Assembly (NCBI RefSeq): GCF_003667545.1
Contig: NZ_RCUV01000013.1
Location: forward strand, 46,339 to 110,338
Direction: 5' to 3'
From: Mycetocola manganoxydans
Lineage (GTDB): Bacteria > Actinomycetota > Actinomycetes > Actinomycetales > Microbacteriaceae
Length of the DNA stretch: 64,000 bases
The notes under the pieces were generated by a model. It searched no databases, was not told the origin of the DNA, and saw only the letters and a list, made by a program, of their open reading frames with translations. A program made the position numbers and the translations under genes. Positions 19,749-28,237 of this stretch are shown here, one piece after another; the stretch's first letter is position 1; the number at the start of each line of letters is the position of its first letter.

Positions 19749-19798
19749 ACGCCCTGTCGGCCGCTCCCACGGAGTGGCCGACAGGGCGTTGTGTGTGT
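19749..19798 (+). terminator. Intrinsic terminator after gnd
   Basis: A 14-bp stem, ACGCCCTGTCGGCC (19749-19762) with GGCCGACAGGGCGT (19776-19789), continues into an inner CTCC/GGAG stem and is followed by TTGTGTGTGT. It begins a few bases after the gnd stop. Confidence 0.85.
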
Positions 19799-19845
19799 CC
19801 GGCACGCTACGCTCGAATCCGAACGCAGCCAACCAGGAAGGCCCC

Positions 19846-20673
19846 ATGACGACGAAGTTGCCCGAGAGCGCACCGACGACCCACCGCGCGCTCAGCTGGA
19901 ACCTCCTCCCCGGCGTCCTCATCGCAGCATCGGGGCTCCTCCTCTTCGGCCTCCACTGGCGTCCTGGCGGTTACGTGGTCCTCGCGGCAGCACTCGTCGC
20001 CGCCTTCGTCGTCAACCGCGCTCTCGCCAAAGATGTGGCGCTCATCGCGGCAGGTCTCATCATCATCAGCCTCGTCGAGATCAACACTGATATCTCGTGG
20101 GATCACATGATCGTGATGGGCATCGCCCTCGCCGCTGCTGTCCTCGTTCCCTACCTTGCGTCGCGTTATCTCTATCGCGACCACGCCATCCGCTTCCCGG
20201 TGCTCACCGGACAGAAATGGACACGCGTCGAGCTGTGGTACCTGATCGCCGTGCTCGTTCTCGGCTGGTTCATCCTGCCCGTGTACATGATCCCGACCGG
20301 TGTCTACGAGAACTGGCCGGCGGCATCCGATCCCGGCTCGATCGCGCGGCTGTTCCTGGGCACGAACGCCCTCGGGATCTGGGATGAACTGTTCTTCATC
20401 TGCACCTGCTTCACACTGCTGCGCAGGCACTTTCCTGACTGGCAGGCAAACCTCCTGCAGGCAGTCCTCTTCACGTCATTTCTCTGGGAACTGGGCTTCC
20501 ACTCCTGGGGACCGTTCCTCATCTTCCCGTTCGCACTCGTGCAGGGCTGGATCTTCAAGCAGACCAAATCGCTGTCATACGTCGTCAGCGTGCACCTGCT
20601 GTTCGACTTCGTCCTGTTCCTCGTGCTCCTGCACTCGCACAACCGGGACTGGCTCGCGATCTTCCTCTACTGA
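19846..20673 (+). CDS. CPBP-like intramembrane protein with altered protease motif
   Basis: A 275-residue protein with about eight membrane segments. The C-terminal half resembles the CPBP (CAAX protease/bacteriocin-processing) fold. GIWDELFF near residue 180 takes the place of the usual EExxxR motif. LWELGFHSWGPF supplies a conserved-position His, and HLLFDF supplies the last His with Asp. The first Glu is Asp and the Arg is missing, so peptidase activity is doubtful. The start is supported by AGGAAG upstream. Substrate and role are unknown; the neighbours do not help. Confidence 0.7.
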   Translation: MTTKLPESAPTTHRALSWNLLPGVLIAASGLLLFGLHWRPGGYVVLAAALVAAFVVNRALAKDVALIAAGLIIISLVEINTDISWDHMIVMGIALAAAVLVPYLASRYLYRDHAIRFPVLTGQKWTRVELWYLIAVLVLGWFILPVYMIPTGVYENWPAASDPGSIARLFLGTNALGIWDELFFICTCFTLLRRHFPDWQANLLQAVLFTSFLWELGFHSWGPFLIFPFALVQGWIFKQTKSLSYVVSVHLLFDFVLFLVLLHSHNRDWLAIFLY

Positions 20674-20753
20674 CCCGGCGGAGAAAGTGCAAGGTCCATA
20701 GGCCGGCGGTCCCCGGCGCGAGACAATGGGATCACCGACGCGAGGAGAATCCC

Positions 20754-20990
20754 ATGACCGACAATACGCAGGATGCACCGATCGAGGATCAGCACCCCCA
20801 GCCGCTCGACGACAAGGTCGCCGGCATCCTGATCCAGGAAGAAGCGGACCTCGCCGGCCACGATCAGGCTGACGTTCTCGAGGCACTCCGGCAACGGTTC
20901 GCGGATGCCGGGATCGCCATCTCCGAGGACGAGCTGATCGAGCAGAGCACCCGCATCGCCGCGGCCGAGCCGGGCACGTTCTCCAGCTGA
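20754..20990 (+). CDS. Small acidic hypothetical protein
   Basis: A 78-residue acidic protein with no recognised family. It has an Asp/Gln/Pro-rich N-terminus, then a predicted helical pair (VAGILIQEEADLAGHDQADVL and EALRQRFADAGIAISEDELI). AGGAG lies 7 nt before the ATG and codon use matches the neighbours, so it is probably real. It lies 80 nt after the CPBP-like gene and may be co-transcribed. Confidence 0.65.
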   Translation: MTDNTQDAPIEDQHPQPLDDKVAGILIQEEADLAGHDQADVLEALRQRFADAGIAISEDELIEQSTRIAAAEPGTFSS

Positions 20991-21032
20991 CGGACCGATC
21001 CCAGCGAGATCACCCGCTCAGAAACTGTCAAG

Positions 21033-21046
21033 CCCCTGTACAGGGG
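21033..21046. repeat. Perfect 14-bp palindrome CCCCTGTACAGGGG
   Basis: A self-complementary sequence in the 213-nt gap between two convergent genes. It lacks a T tail on either side. It could be an operator half-buried in a 3' region or part of a bidirectional terminator; nothing further can be read from it. Confidence 0.5.
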
Positions 21047-21149
21047 TTCGAGCGGAATTTACTCTCGGCAGTACAAGGTTCTCCCCCGAGTTACCCCGCT
21101 TAGGTGCTAGTGAGAGCACCCGGACGACGGGATATTCCGGAGGACCTTC

Positions 21150-21180
21150 GAGGGCGGGATAGTCGGGATATTCCGCCCTC
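21150..21180. terminator. Hairpin between the small ORF and prs (convergent ends)
   Basis: GAGGGCGG (21150-21157) pairs with CCGCCCTC (21173-21180) around a 15-nt loop. The sequence CGGGATATTCCG occurs twice here, once in the loop region and once about 40 nt before it. The hairpin lies just past the prs stop, so it may be the prs terminator, although no T run follows. Confidence 0.5.
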
Positions 21181-21203
21181 TCCCCTGCCCCGCGGCATCC
21201 GCT

Positions 21204-22181
21204 CTACGCGGCCCCGTCGAACATGCTCGTCACGGAACCGTCCTCGAAGACCTCACGGATGGCGCGGCCCAGGAGCGGCGCGATCGGCAGTACGGTGAGG
21301 CTGGGGAAGCGCTTCTCCTCCGGGATCGGAAGCGTGTCCGTGACCACGACGGAATCGATGAAGTCGCTCTGCAGGATCTCGGTCGCTGGATCACTGAAGA
21401 CGGCGTGAGTGGCCGCGACGACGACGCCGAGTGCCCCGGCCGCCTTGAGCGCTTCAGCGGCCCGGACGATCGTGCGTCCGGTGTCGATGAGGTCATCGAC
21501 GAGGAGGCACACCCGACCCTCGACCTGACCGACGATCTCGTGCACGGAGACCTGGTTCGGAACGAGCGGGTCACGCCGCTTGTGGATGATCGCCAGCGGA
21601 ACGCCGAGCTTGTCACTCCAGATGTCTGCGACGCGGACGCGTCCCATGTCTGGCGAAACGATCGTCAGGGTCTCGGTGTCGAGCTTCTCGCGGAAGTGGT
21701 TGAGCAGGACGGGCATGGCGAACAGGTGGTCGACGGGGCCGTCGAAGAAGCCCTGGATCTGCGCCGCGTGGAGGTCGACCGACATGATGCGGTCAGCACC
21801 GGCGACCTTGAACAGGTCGGCGACGAGGCGGGCGGAGATCGGTTCGCGGCCGCGGCCCTTCTTGTCCTGACGGGCATAGGGGTAGAACGGAGCGACGACG
21901 GTGATGCGCTTGGCTGAGGCTCGCTTGAGCGCGTCGACCATGATCAGCTGTTCCATCAGCCACTCGTTGATCGGAGCGGTGTGTGACTGGATCACGAACG
22001 CGTCGCAGCCACGAACGCTCTCGTCGAACCGGGCGTAGAGCTCACCGTTCGCGAAGGTACGGGCGTCGGTCGGAACGAGCTCGGATCCCAGTTCGGCAGC
22101 GATGTCGACGGCCAGTTGGGGATGCGCTCGCCCCGAGACGAGGACCAGTCGTTTTACTCCGCTGCTTTTGATGCCCGACAC
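21204..22181 (-). CDS. prs: Ribose-phosphate pyrophosphokinase
   Basis: Makes PRPP from ribose 5-phosphate and ATP for nucleotide, His and Trp synthesis. The product has 325 residues. Visible motifs are the N-terminal ANGELYARFDESVRGCD, the flexible-loop APFYPYARQDKKGRGREPISARLVADL, the metal/His site SVDLHAAQIQGFFDGPVDHL, and the PRPP-binding loop VDDLIDTGRTI. The GTG at 22181 has AGGAAG upstream. A longer in-frame extension is not homologous to anything and is rejected. It follows glmU by 37 nt, the usual actinobacterial pairing. Confidence 0.97.
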   Translation of the reverse strand: MSGIKSSGVKRLVLVSGRAHPQLAVDIAAELGSELVPTDARTFANGELYARFDESVRGCDAFVIQSHTAPINEWLMEQLIMVDALKRASAKRITVVAPFYPYARQDKKGRGREPISARLVADLFKVAGADRIMSVDLHAAQIQGFFDGPVDHLFAMPVLLNHFREKLDTETLTIVSPDMGRVRVADIWSDKLGVPLAIIHKRRDPLVPNQVSVHEIVGQVEGRVCLLVDDLIDTGRTIVRAAEALKAAGALGVVVAATHAVFSDPATEILQSDFIDSVVVTDTLPIPEEKRFPSLTVLPIAPLLGRAIREVFEDGSVTSMFDGAA

Positions 22182-22218
22182 GAGCCCTGCTTCCTGCCGA
22201 TCTGATCGGCGTTGGTGC

Positions 22219-23661
22219 TTAGTTTTCTTCGTGGGAAGTGTTGCGGGCCCGGGCAGCAGCTTCTGCTGCCGGCGTGCCTGGTCGACGGGATTCGGTCCAG
22301 CCATCCATGTTCCGCTGTGGGGCGACGTTGATCGCGAGCGCTCCGGCCGGTACATCCTTGCGGACGACTGTTCCTGCTCCGGTGTACGCCCCGTCGCCAA
22401 TTGTAACCGGAGCGACGAAGACGCCGTGTGAACCGGTGCGGACGTGGGATCCGACAACCGACGAGTGCTTCTTCACACCGTCGTAGTTGGCGAAGATGCT
22501 GCCGGCGCCGATGTTCGACTCGTCACCGATTTCGGCGTCGCCGACGTACGACAGGTGGGGCACCTTGCTCCCGGTTCCGATCCTCGCGTTCTTCGTCTCG
22601 ACGAACGCGCCGATCTTCCCGTCCGCTCCGAGGACCGTTCCCGGTCGCAGGTAGGAGAACGGTCCGACGGATGCTCCGGCACCGATGACCGCGAGGGTCG
22701 CGTCGGTACGCTTCACCTCCGCGCCGGCACCGACCTCACAGTCGACAAGAGTGGTGTCGGGCCCGATGACCGCGCCGGTCTCGATCGCTGTGGCTCCGAG
22801 GATCTGGGTGCCGGGCTTCACCGTCACGTCAGGGGCGAGGGTCGCCTTCAGGTCGATCCAGGTGGAGGCGGGGTCCACGACGGTGACGCCGGCCATCTGC
22901 CAGCCGCGGACGATGAGAGCGTTGAGCCGTGAGGCCTGAACGCTGAGCTGCGCGCGGTCGTTGACGCCTTCGACGAGCCATGCCTCGGCGACGGGAAGAG
23001 CGTCGACCATTCCACCGCTCGCCCGGAGCAAGCCGACCATGTCGGTGAGGTACTTCTCGCCCTGTGCGTTGTCCGTCGTGAGGTGGGCGAGTTCGGCCCG
23101 CAAAGCGCCGAGGGTGAAGAGGTAGACCCCCGCATTGATCTCGCGAACAGCGCGTTCCTCTTCGGTGGCGTCCTTCTGCTCGACGATCCGGTCGAGTCCG
23201 CCGCTCTCGGAACGGATGATGCGTCCGTAGCCCGTCGCGTCGTCGAGGAACGCGGAGAGGAGCGTCGCTGCGGTCTGGGCCTCGCGGTGTCGCGCGACGA
23301 GCGAAGACAGGGTCTCGGCGTCGAGGAGAGGAACGTCACCGTTCACGACGAGGACGTCGCCGTCGAAATCCTCAGGAAGCGCTTCGACGGCCTGCTCGAC
23401 GGCACGGCCGGTGCCGGGGATCTCATCCTGGTCGACGATGATGCTGGCGGGAAGCTCCTGAGTGATGACCTCGACCAGTCTGTCGCGTTCGTGACGCACG
23501 ACGGCGACGACGTGCGCCGCATCGAGGGCTCGCGCGGTAGCGAGCACGTGTCCGACGAGCGGAACTCCGGCGATGGGGTGAAGCAGCTTCGGAGTTGCTG
23601 ACTTCATCCGGGTGCCCTGGCCGGCGGCCAGGATCACAATGGCAAGGTTCTTGTCTGTCAC
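22219..23661 (-). CDS. glmU: Bifunctional GlmU (N-acetylglucosamine-1-P uridyltransferase / glucosamine-1-P acetyltransferase)
   Basis: Makes UDP-GlcNAc for cell-wall synthesis in two steps. The 480-residue protein has the uridyltransferase signature LAAGQGTRMKSATPKLLHPIAG at the N-terminus and VLVVNGDVPLL. A left-handed beta-helix acetyltransferase half (GAVIGPDTTLVDCEVGAGAEV, VGDAEIGDESNIGAGSIFANYDG, TGAGTVVRKDVPAGALAI) follows. A C-terminal Arg/Ala-rich extension is typical of actinobacterial GlmU. The GTG start at 23661 has GGGGAG upstream. The tRNA-Gln gene lies 75 nt upstream on the same strand. Confidence 0.97.
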   Translation of the reverse strand: MTDKNLAIVILAAGQGTRMKSATPKLLHPIAGVPLVGHVLATARALDAAHVVAVVRHERDRLVEVITQELPASIIVDQDEIPGTGRAVEQAVEALPEDFDGDVLVVNGDVPLLDAETLSSLVARHREAQTAATLLSAFLDDATGYGRIIRSESGGLDRIVEQKDATEEERAVREINAGVYLFTLGALRAELAHLTTDNAQGEKYLTDMVGLLRASGGMVDALPVAEAWLVEGVNDRAQLSVQASRLNALIVRGWQMAGVTVVDPASTWIDLKATLAPDVTVKPGTQILGATAIETGAVIGPDTTLVDCEVGAGAEVKRTDATLAVIGAGASVGPFSYLRPGTVLGADGKIGAFVETKNARIGTGSKVPHLSYVGDAEIGDESNIGAGSIFANYDGVKKHSSVVGSHVRTGSHGVFVAPVTIGDGAYTGAGTVVRKDVPAGALAINVAPQRNMDGWTESRRPGTPAAEAAARARNTSHEEN

Positions 23662-23736
23662 GGTTCTCCCCAGGAAGTGTGCTCGGGCATCGAGCCCGTA
23701 TGAAGTACGACGCGGCTCGACGCCGTTCCGTTCCGC

Positions 23737-23807
23737 TCCGCCTCCAGGACTCGAACCTGGACCGAACAACTCCAAAGGTTGCCGTGCTGCCATTACACTA
23801 AGGCGGA
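23737..23807 (-). tRNA. tRNA-Gln (anticodon UUG)
   Basis: Read on the minus strand, a 7-bp acceptor stem TCCGCCT/AGGCGGA encloses a D arm (GTGTAATGGCAGCAC), an anticodon stem GCAAC/GTTGT with loop CTTTGGA (anticodon TTG), and a T arm with GGTTCGAGTCC. The 3' CCA is not encoded. The identity is Gln, reading CAA and by wobble CAG. It sits upstream of glmU, as in many actinobacteria. Confidence 0.95.
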
Positions 23808-23885
23808 CCGCACTCGCGTGCAGTAGTCAAGTCTGCCAGATAGTGACCGCACGTCGCGCCGCCGCTTCGCCGCCATAATGGACGC

Positions 23886-24386
23886 ATGCCCGAAGACAAC
23901 GACGAAGTCGACCGAATCGTCGAGGCCTGGCAGCGCGAGCGACCCGATCTCAGCTTCGCCCCGCTGCAGGTTCTCTCGAGGGTCGGACGCCTGACGCGTC
24001 ACCTCGACCGGGCGCGACGCACCGCCTTCACACGGTCGAAACTCGAATCGTGGGAGTTCGATGTGCTCAGTGCACTCCGCAGGGCCGGCGAGCCGTACAC
24101 CCTGAGCCCGAAGCAGCTGCTCCAGCAGACCCTCGTCTCGAGCGGGACGATGACCAACCGGATCGACCGACTCGTTGCATCCGGTCTGGTCGAACGCAAA
24201 GCAGACCCGGGAGACGGTCGCGGCATCCTTGTCGTGATGACGGCGACCGGGCTGACCCGGGTCGACGCCGCGATCACACGGCTCGTCGATGCCGAGGCCG
24301 ACATGCTCGCCGCGCTGTCGCCCGCCGACCAGCAACGACTCGCGTCTCTGCTGCGCAAGCTGAGCATGGGGTTCGATCAGAGCTGA
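23886..24386 (+). CDS. MarR-family transcriptional regulator
   Basis: A 166-residue winged-helix regulator. It carries the MarR core with the recognition-helix region LVSSGTMTNRIDRLVASGLVERKADPGDGRGILVVMTATG (about residues 80-120) and flanking dimerisation helices. It is convergent with the BCCT transporter gene (6 nt between stops), so it is not obviously its regulator. Ligand and targets are unknown. Confidence 0.92.
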   Translation: MPEDNDEVDRIVEAWQRERPDLSFAPLQVLSRVGRLTRHLDRARRTAFTRSKLESWEFDVLSALRRAGEPYTLSPKQLLQQTLVSSGTMTNRIDRLVASGLVERKADPGDGRGILVVMTATGLTRVDAAITRLVDAEADMLAALSPADQQRLASLLRKLSMGFDQS

Positions 24387-24392
24387 CCGGAC

Positions 24393-26378
24393 TCAGGCCC
24401 TGTCGTCGCCGGTGTCAGCGCCAGCCGGCGGATCGACGGTCGTCGCCGCGTCGCCGGATGCTGTCCGGCCAGGATCCTCGGCACCCTTCTCCGAGATCGA
24501 GCCAGGCTTGATTTCCGCGGCGACGTCGATGGTGTCGATAGCGCCGGTGCGGGCGTCCTCGTACCAATCGGACAGCGCCGGGTCCTCGGTGTCGAGCCAC
24601 GCGCCCGCACCGTGCTCCGGCTCCACTGCACCCGCGGCGAAGACGAAGTCGTCGCCGTGTTCTTCGATTCCGGCGCGAACGCCCTCGGAGATCGCGACGC
24701 GCGCGAACCGGTGCCGGATCATGTATGGATCGGTCCGCAGATCCTTCCACCACGCGACCATCATGAGAATCAACACGAGGGCGAACGGCAGGGCCGAGAC
24801 GGTGACGAGCGCCTGCAGCGCGTTGAGCGACCCTGAGCCTCCCGCGAGAAGGAGCGTCACAGCGATGCCCGTGAGCGAGAGACCCCAGACGATCGTCACC
24901 CAGTGTGACGGGGCAGGTTTTCCGCGCTGTGACATCGACCCCATGACGATCGACGCGGAGTCCGCGCTCGTGACGAAGAAGATGACGATGGAGAGCATCG
25001 CGATCAGCGACGTGATCGCGCCGAACGGCAGCTCGGCGAGTACGAGGAAGAGAATGTCCTGGCTTTCCTCCGCGGCGGAGATCGCTCCGCTCGTCTGCTC
25101 GAGCCACATCGACGTTCCACCGAAGATCCCGAACCAGATCAGGCAGACGAACGAGGGCACGATGATGACGACGGTCACGAACTCCCGAAGCGTCCGTCCG
25201 CGCGAAATCTTCGCGACGAACATCCCGACGAACGGCGTCCACGACACCCACCACGCCCAGTAATACGTGGTCCAGGTCTCCATGAATGCGGCAGCGTCTC
25301 CGCCTTCAGCTCCCGACCTCTGCAGCATGGTGCCGAGTTCCTCGAAAAAGGTGACGCCGGCGGCGGGGATGAAGTTGAGCAGGAACAGGGTCGGTCCTGT
25401 GATGAAGACGAAGAGGCCGAGACACAGGGCGAGGGCCATGTTCGCGTTCGACAGTGCGCGGATGCCGCGCTTGATTCCCGAGACGGCGGAGATGATGAAA
25501 GCGACGGTGAGCACGGCCATGATGGCGACGATGATCCCGTTCGCGAGTTCGCCGATCCCGGCGACGACCTCGATACCCCTGCCGATCTGGAGGGCGCCGA
25601 TACCGAGCGAGACCGCCGTTCCGAAGAGGGTGACGATGATCGCGAAGATGTCGATGATCGCACCGAAGACGCCCTTGGTCCTCTGGCTGAAGATCGGGTC
25701 GAAAATCGCGGAGATGAGCGGCGAACGTCCCCGTCGGTAGGCCGAGTAGGCAATCGCGCCGCCGACGAGGGCGTAGTACGCCCAGGCCATCGGGCCCCAG
25801 TGGAACATCGTCTGCGCCATGGCGCTGTGCATCGCGTCGCGGCTGCCTGGTTCGACCTCGAAGCCGAACGGCACGTTCATGAAATATTCGAACGGTTCGT
25901 ACGGCCCGAAGAACAGGAGGCCGATACCCATTCCGGCGCTGAACAGCATCGCGACCCACGACACGAAGGAGTACTCGGGCTTTTCGTCGTCAGCGCCGAG
26001 CCGGATGTGTCCCGTCTGCGAGTAACCGACGACCATCATGAAAGCGAAGACGGCGATCGTGAGCAGGGAGAACAACCAGCCGAAGTTCGTCGACACCCAA
26101 GAGAGTGACGCGCTGGAAGCTGCACTCAGACCGGCGGAGTCGAGCGAACCCCAGAGGACGAATCCCGCGACGAAGGCCGCGGCGATCGCGAACACCCACC
26201 AGTTGGTGGAAAATTTGCGCCCCGTGTCCTCGACGCCGATGCCCGGGATCAGAGCGGGGTGAACCGTCGCGTCCGCTTCGGTCAGTTCGTCCAGGATCCG
26301 GCGTACTTTCTTGCTCGCCGGTTGTTCCGAAGGTTGTGAAAGAGGGTTTTTATCGGTGCCTGCAGACATGGTCTCCAC
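24393..26378 (-). CDS. BCCT-family betaine/carnitine/choline transporter
   Basis: A sodium- or proton-coupled compatible-solute transporter of 661 residues with about 12 membrane segments. The family signature WAWWVSWTPFVGMFVAKISRGRT is intact. The usual GMGIGLxFFGVAEP element reads GMGIGLLFFGPYEPFEYF here, so substrate preference may differ. Long cytoplasmic N- and C-terminal tails (the last about 90 residues acidic) are of the type that senses osmotic strength in BetP. The first GTG at 26378 and an ATG three codons later are both possible starts. Confidence 0.92.
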   Translation of the reverse strand: METMSAGTDKNPLSQPSEQPASKKVRRILDELTEADATVHPALIPGIGVEDTGRKFSTNWWVFAIAAAFVAGFVLWGSLDSAGLSAASSASLSWVSTNFGWLFSLLTIAVFAFMMVVGYSQTGHIRLGADDEKPEYSFVSWVAMLFSAGMGIGLLFFGPYEPFEYFMNVPFGFEVEPGSRDAMHSAMAQTMFHWGPMAWAYYALVGGAIAYSAYRRGRSPLISAIFDPIFSQRTKGVFGAIIDIFAIIVTLFGTAVSLGIGALQIGRGIEVVAGIGELANGIIVAIMAVLTVAFIISAVSGIKRGIRALSNANMALALCLGLFVFITGPTLFLLNFIPAAGVTFFEELGTMLQRSGAEGGDAAAFMETWTTYYWAWWVSWTPFVGMFVAKISRGRTLREFVTVVIIVPSFVCLIWFGIFGGTSMWLEQTSGAISAAEESQDILFLVLAELPFGAITSLIAMLSIVIFFVTSADSASIVMGSMSQRGKPAPSHWVTIVWGLSLTGIAVTLLLAGGSGSLNALQALVTVSALPFALVLILMMVAWWKDLRTDPYMIRHRFARVAISEGVRAGIEEHGDDFVFAAGAVEPEHGAGAWLDTEDPALSDWYEDARTGAIDTIDVAAEIKPGSISEKGAEDPGRTASGDAATTVDPPAGADTGDDRA

Positions 26379-26455
26379 GTTCTCTGCGGTCGGAATTCAC
26401 CCATGGTAGTCGCGCGCCCTGCCCTCCCACGAATCGCCGGAGAGCCCGATCCCGT

Positions 26456-27115
26456 CTACCGCCTCAGGATCTTGCGGGCGAGAGCGTTGCCCGAGAATTG
26501 CACCAACTGCACCAGAAGGATGATCACGAGAACCGCAGCCCACGTCACAACGGGGTTGAACTGGCGGTAGCCGTAGAGGATAGCGAAGTTACCGATTCCA
26601 CCACCCCCGATGTAGCCGCCGACCGCCGACATGTCGACGATTGCGACGAACACGAAGGTGTATCCGAGGATCAGCGGACCGAGCGCTTCAGGAAGGATCA
26701 CGGTCCGGATGATCCGGAACGGTCCAGCGCCCGCAGCTCGCGCAGCCTCGATGACTCCCGGTGACACGGTCAGCAGGTTTTGTTCGACGATGCGGCTGAT
26801 TCCAAACGTCGCACCGAGAGAGATGGCGAAGATCAGCGCACTGTTTCCGATTCCGATACCGAGAACGAGCCGGGCGAGGGGCTGGACAGCGGCGATGAAG
26901 ATGATGAACGGGATGGGCCGGAAGATGTTCACGAGGATGTTCAGCAGGGTGAAGGCCGCACGGTTCTCGAAGAGACTCCCGGCGCGGGTCGTGTACAGCG
27001 CAAGGCCGAGGAGCAAGCCGCCGATTCCTCCGAAGAAGAGGCTGATGACGACGATGTAGAGCGTTTCAACCGTTGCTTCGCCCAGTTCGGGCAACAGTTC
27101 GAGGAGCCGGTCCAT
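26456..27115 (-). CDS. metI: Methionine ABC transporter permease MetI
   Basis: Membrane subunit of the D/L-methionine importer, 219 residues, with five to six membrane helices. The EAA-type coupling loop (VIEAARAAGAGPFRIIRTVILPEA) contacts the ATPase. Its start follows the metN stop by 1 nt, and the order metQ-metN-metI matches one operon. Confidence 0.94.
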   Translation of the reverse strand: MDRLLELLPELGEATVETLYIVVISLFFGGIGGLLLGLALYTTRAGSLFENRAAFTLLNILVNIFRPIPFIIFIAAVQPLARLVLGIGIGNSALIFAISLGATFGISRIVEQNLLTVSPGVIEAARAAGAGPFRIIRTVILPEALGPLILGYTFVFVAIVDMSAVGGYIGGGGIGNFAILYGYRQFNPVVTWAAVLVIILLVQLVQFSGNALARKILRR

Positions 27116-27116
27116 G

Positions 27117-28145
27117 TCAGTTTGCCTCCGTCACGAGAGAGCGTTCGGATATGCGGGCGAGGACGCCGTCGATCGCGGCATCCGTTCCGGTCAGCGCGAG
27201 CGTGAGATGACCGAACGCCCGTCCACGGATGTCGTTGATGCCGCCATAGACGAGCTCGAACCCGACGCCGGCCGCAGCGAGGTCCAGGAAGACCTGGGCC
27301 TGTGAGCTGTCGCCGTCCCGGAATGAGAACGTCACGATGCGTCCCGTGTGCCTGGCACGAAGCGCATCGACCTCGGCGCTGGTGGGAATTCCCTGCACGA
27401 CGGTCTGGACGAAACGGGCGGATGCCGCCTCCTGCGGATTCGAGAAGACGTCGAAGACATCGCCGCGTTCCACGATGCGCCCGCTGTCCATCACCGCGAC
27501 CTTCGTCGCCAGGCTGCGGATGACATCCATCTCATGGGTGATGAGGATGATCGTGACCCCGAGCTCGCGGTTCACCCGCTCGAGCAACGCCAGCACTTCA
27601 CCGGTGGTCTCGGGGTCGAGCGCACTCGTGGCTTCGTCGGCGAGGAGAATCGCCGGCGACGTGGCGAGAGCGCGAGCGATGCCGACCCTCTGTTTCTGGC
27701 CGCCGGAAAGCTGGTCCGGGTAGTTCCTGGCTTTGTCGCTCAGGCCGACGAAGTCGAGCATCTCCGCGACCCGCTCACGGACCTCGGCAGCCGGCCGTCC
27801 GGCGACCTCGAGTGGGTAAGCGATGTTCTTCGCAACGGTCTTGGAGTTGAAGAGGTTGAACTGCTGGAAGATCATACCGATGTCGCCGCGAACGGCGCGG
27901 AGTTCACGCTCCGGGAGAGTCGTGATCTCGCGGCCGTCGACCACGATGCTTCCGGAGGTGGTCTTCTCCAGTGCGTTCACGAGGCGAACGAGGGTGGATT
28001 TGCCCGCCCCGGAGTAGCCGATGATCCCGTAGACGTCGCCCTTCTGCACGTCGAGGCTCACCGAATCGATGGCGACGACGGGGGCGCCGCCCTTCTGGGC
28101 AGGCGGGTAAGACTTGACGACGTCGGTGAGGGTAACGATGCTCAT
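27117..28145 (-). CDS. metN: Methionine ABC transporter ATP-binding protein MetN
   Basis: ATPase of the methionine importer, 342 residues. It has Walker A GYSGAGKST, signature LSGGQKQRVGIARAL and Walker B ILLADEATSALDPETT with the switch His in ITHEM. About 80 C-terminal residues form the NIL (C2) domain that binds methionine and inhibits transport when the cell is full (known for MetN). The ATG at 28145 is used; a longer in-frame start is not conserved-looking. Confidence 0.95.
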   Translation of the reverse strand: MSIVTLTDVVKSYPPAQKGGAPVVAIDSVSLDVQKGDVYGIIGYSGAGKSTLVRLVNALEKTTSGSIVVDGREITTLPERELRAVRGDIGMIFQQFNLFNSKTVAKNIAYPLEVAGRPAAEVRERVAEMLDFVGLSDKARNYPDQLSGGQKQRVGIARALATSPAILLADEATSALDPETTGEVLALLERVNRELGVTIILITHEMDVIRSLATKVAVMDSGRIVERGDVFDVFSNPQEAASARFVQTVVQGIPTSAEVDALRARHTGRIVTFSFRDGDSSQAQVFLDLAAAGVGFELVYGGINDIRGRAFGHLTLALTGTDAAIDGVLARISERSLVTEAN

Positions 28146-28188
28146 AGGATTTCTTCTCCGTAGACCCGAACGGGCACACAAGCGAACA

Positions 28189-28212
28189 GGCGCCGGGGTC
28201 TCCCCCGGCGCC
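28189..28212. terminator. Hairpin between metQ and metN
   Basis: A 10-bp perfect stem GGCGCCGGGG (28189-28198) and CCCCGGCGCC (28203-28212), loop TCTC, with no T run after it on the minus strand. In this position, between binding-protein and ATPase genes, such a hairpin would protect or partly end the metQ message so that more binding protein than ATPase is made (inference from similar operons). Confidence 0.6.
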
Positions 28213-28237
28213 GCTCGCAGGTCAGCTGGGCGTGCTG

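Noticed and set aside
18232..19770. Open frame of about 510 codons antisense to gnd
   Set aside because: gnd is unmistakable on the other strand; the antisense frame has no family features.
22182..22457. Extended N-terminus of prs
   Set aside because: The extra 92 residues overlap the end of glmU and do not resemble PRPP synthetase; the GTG at 22181 has a good ribosome site.
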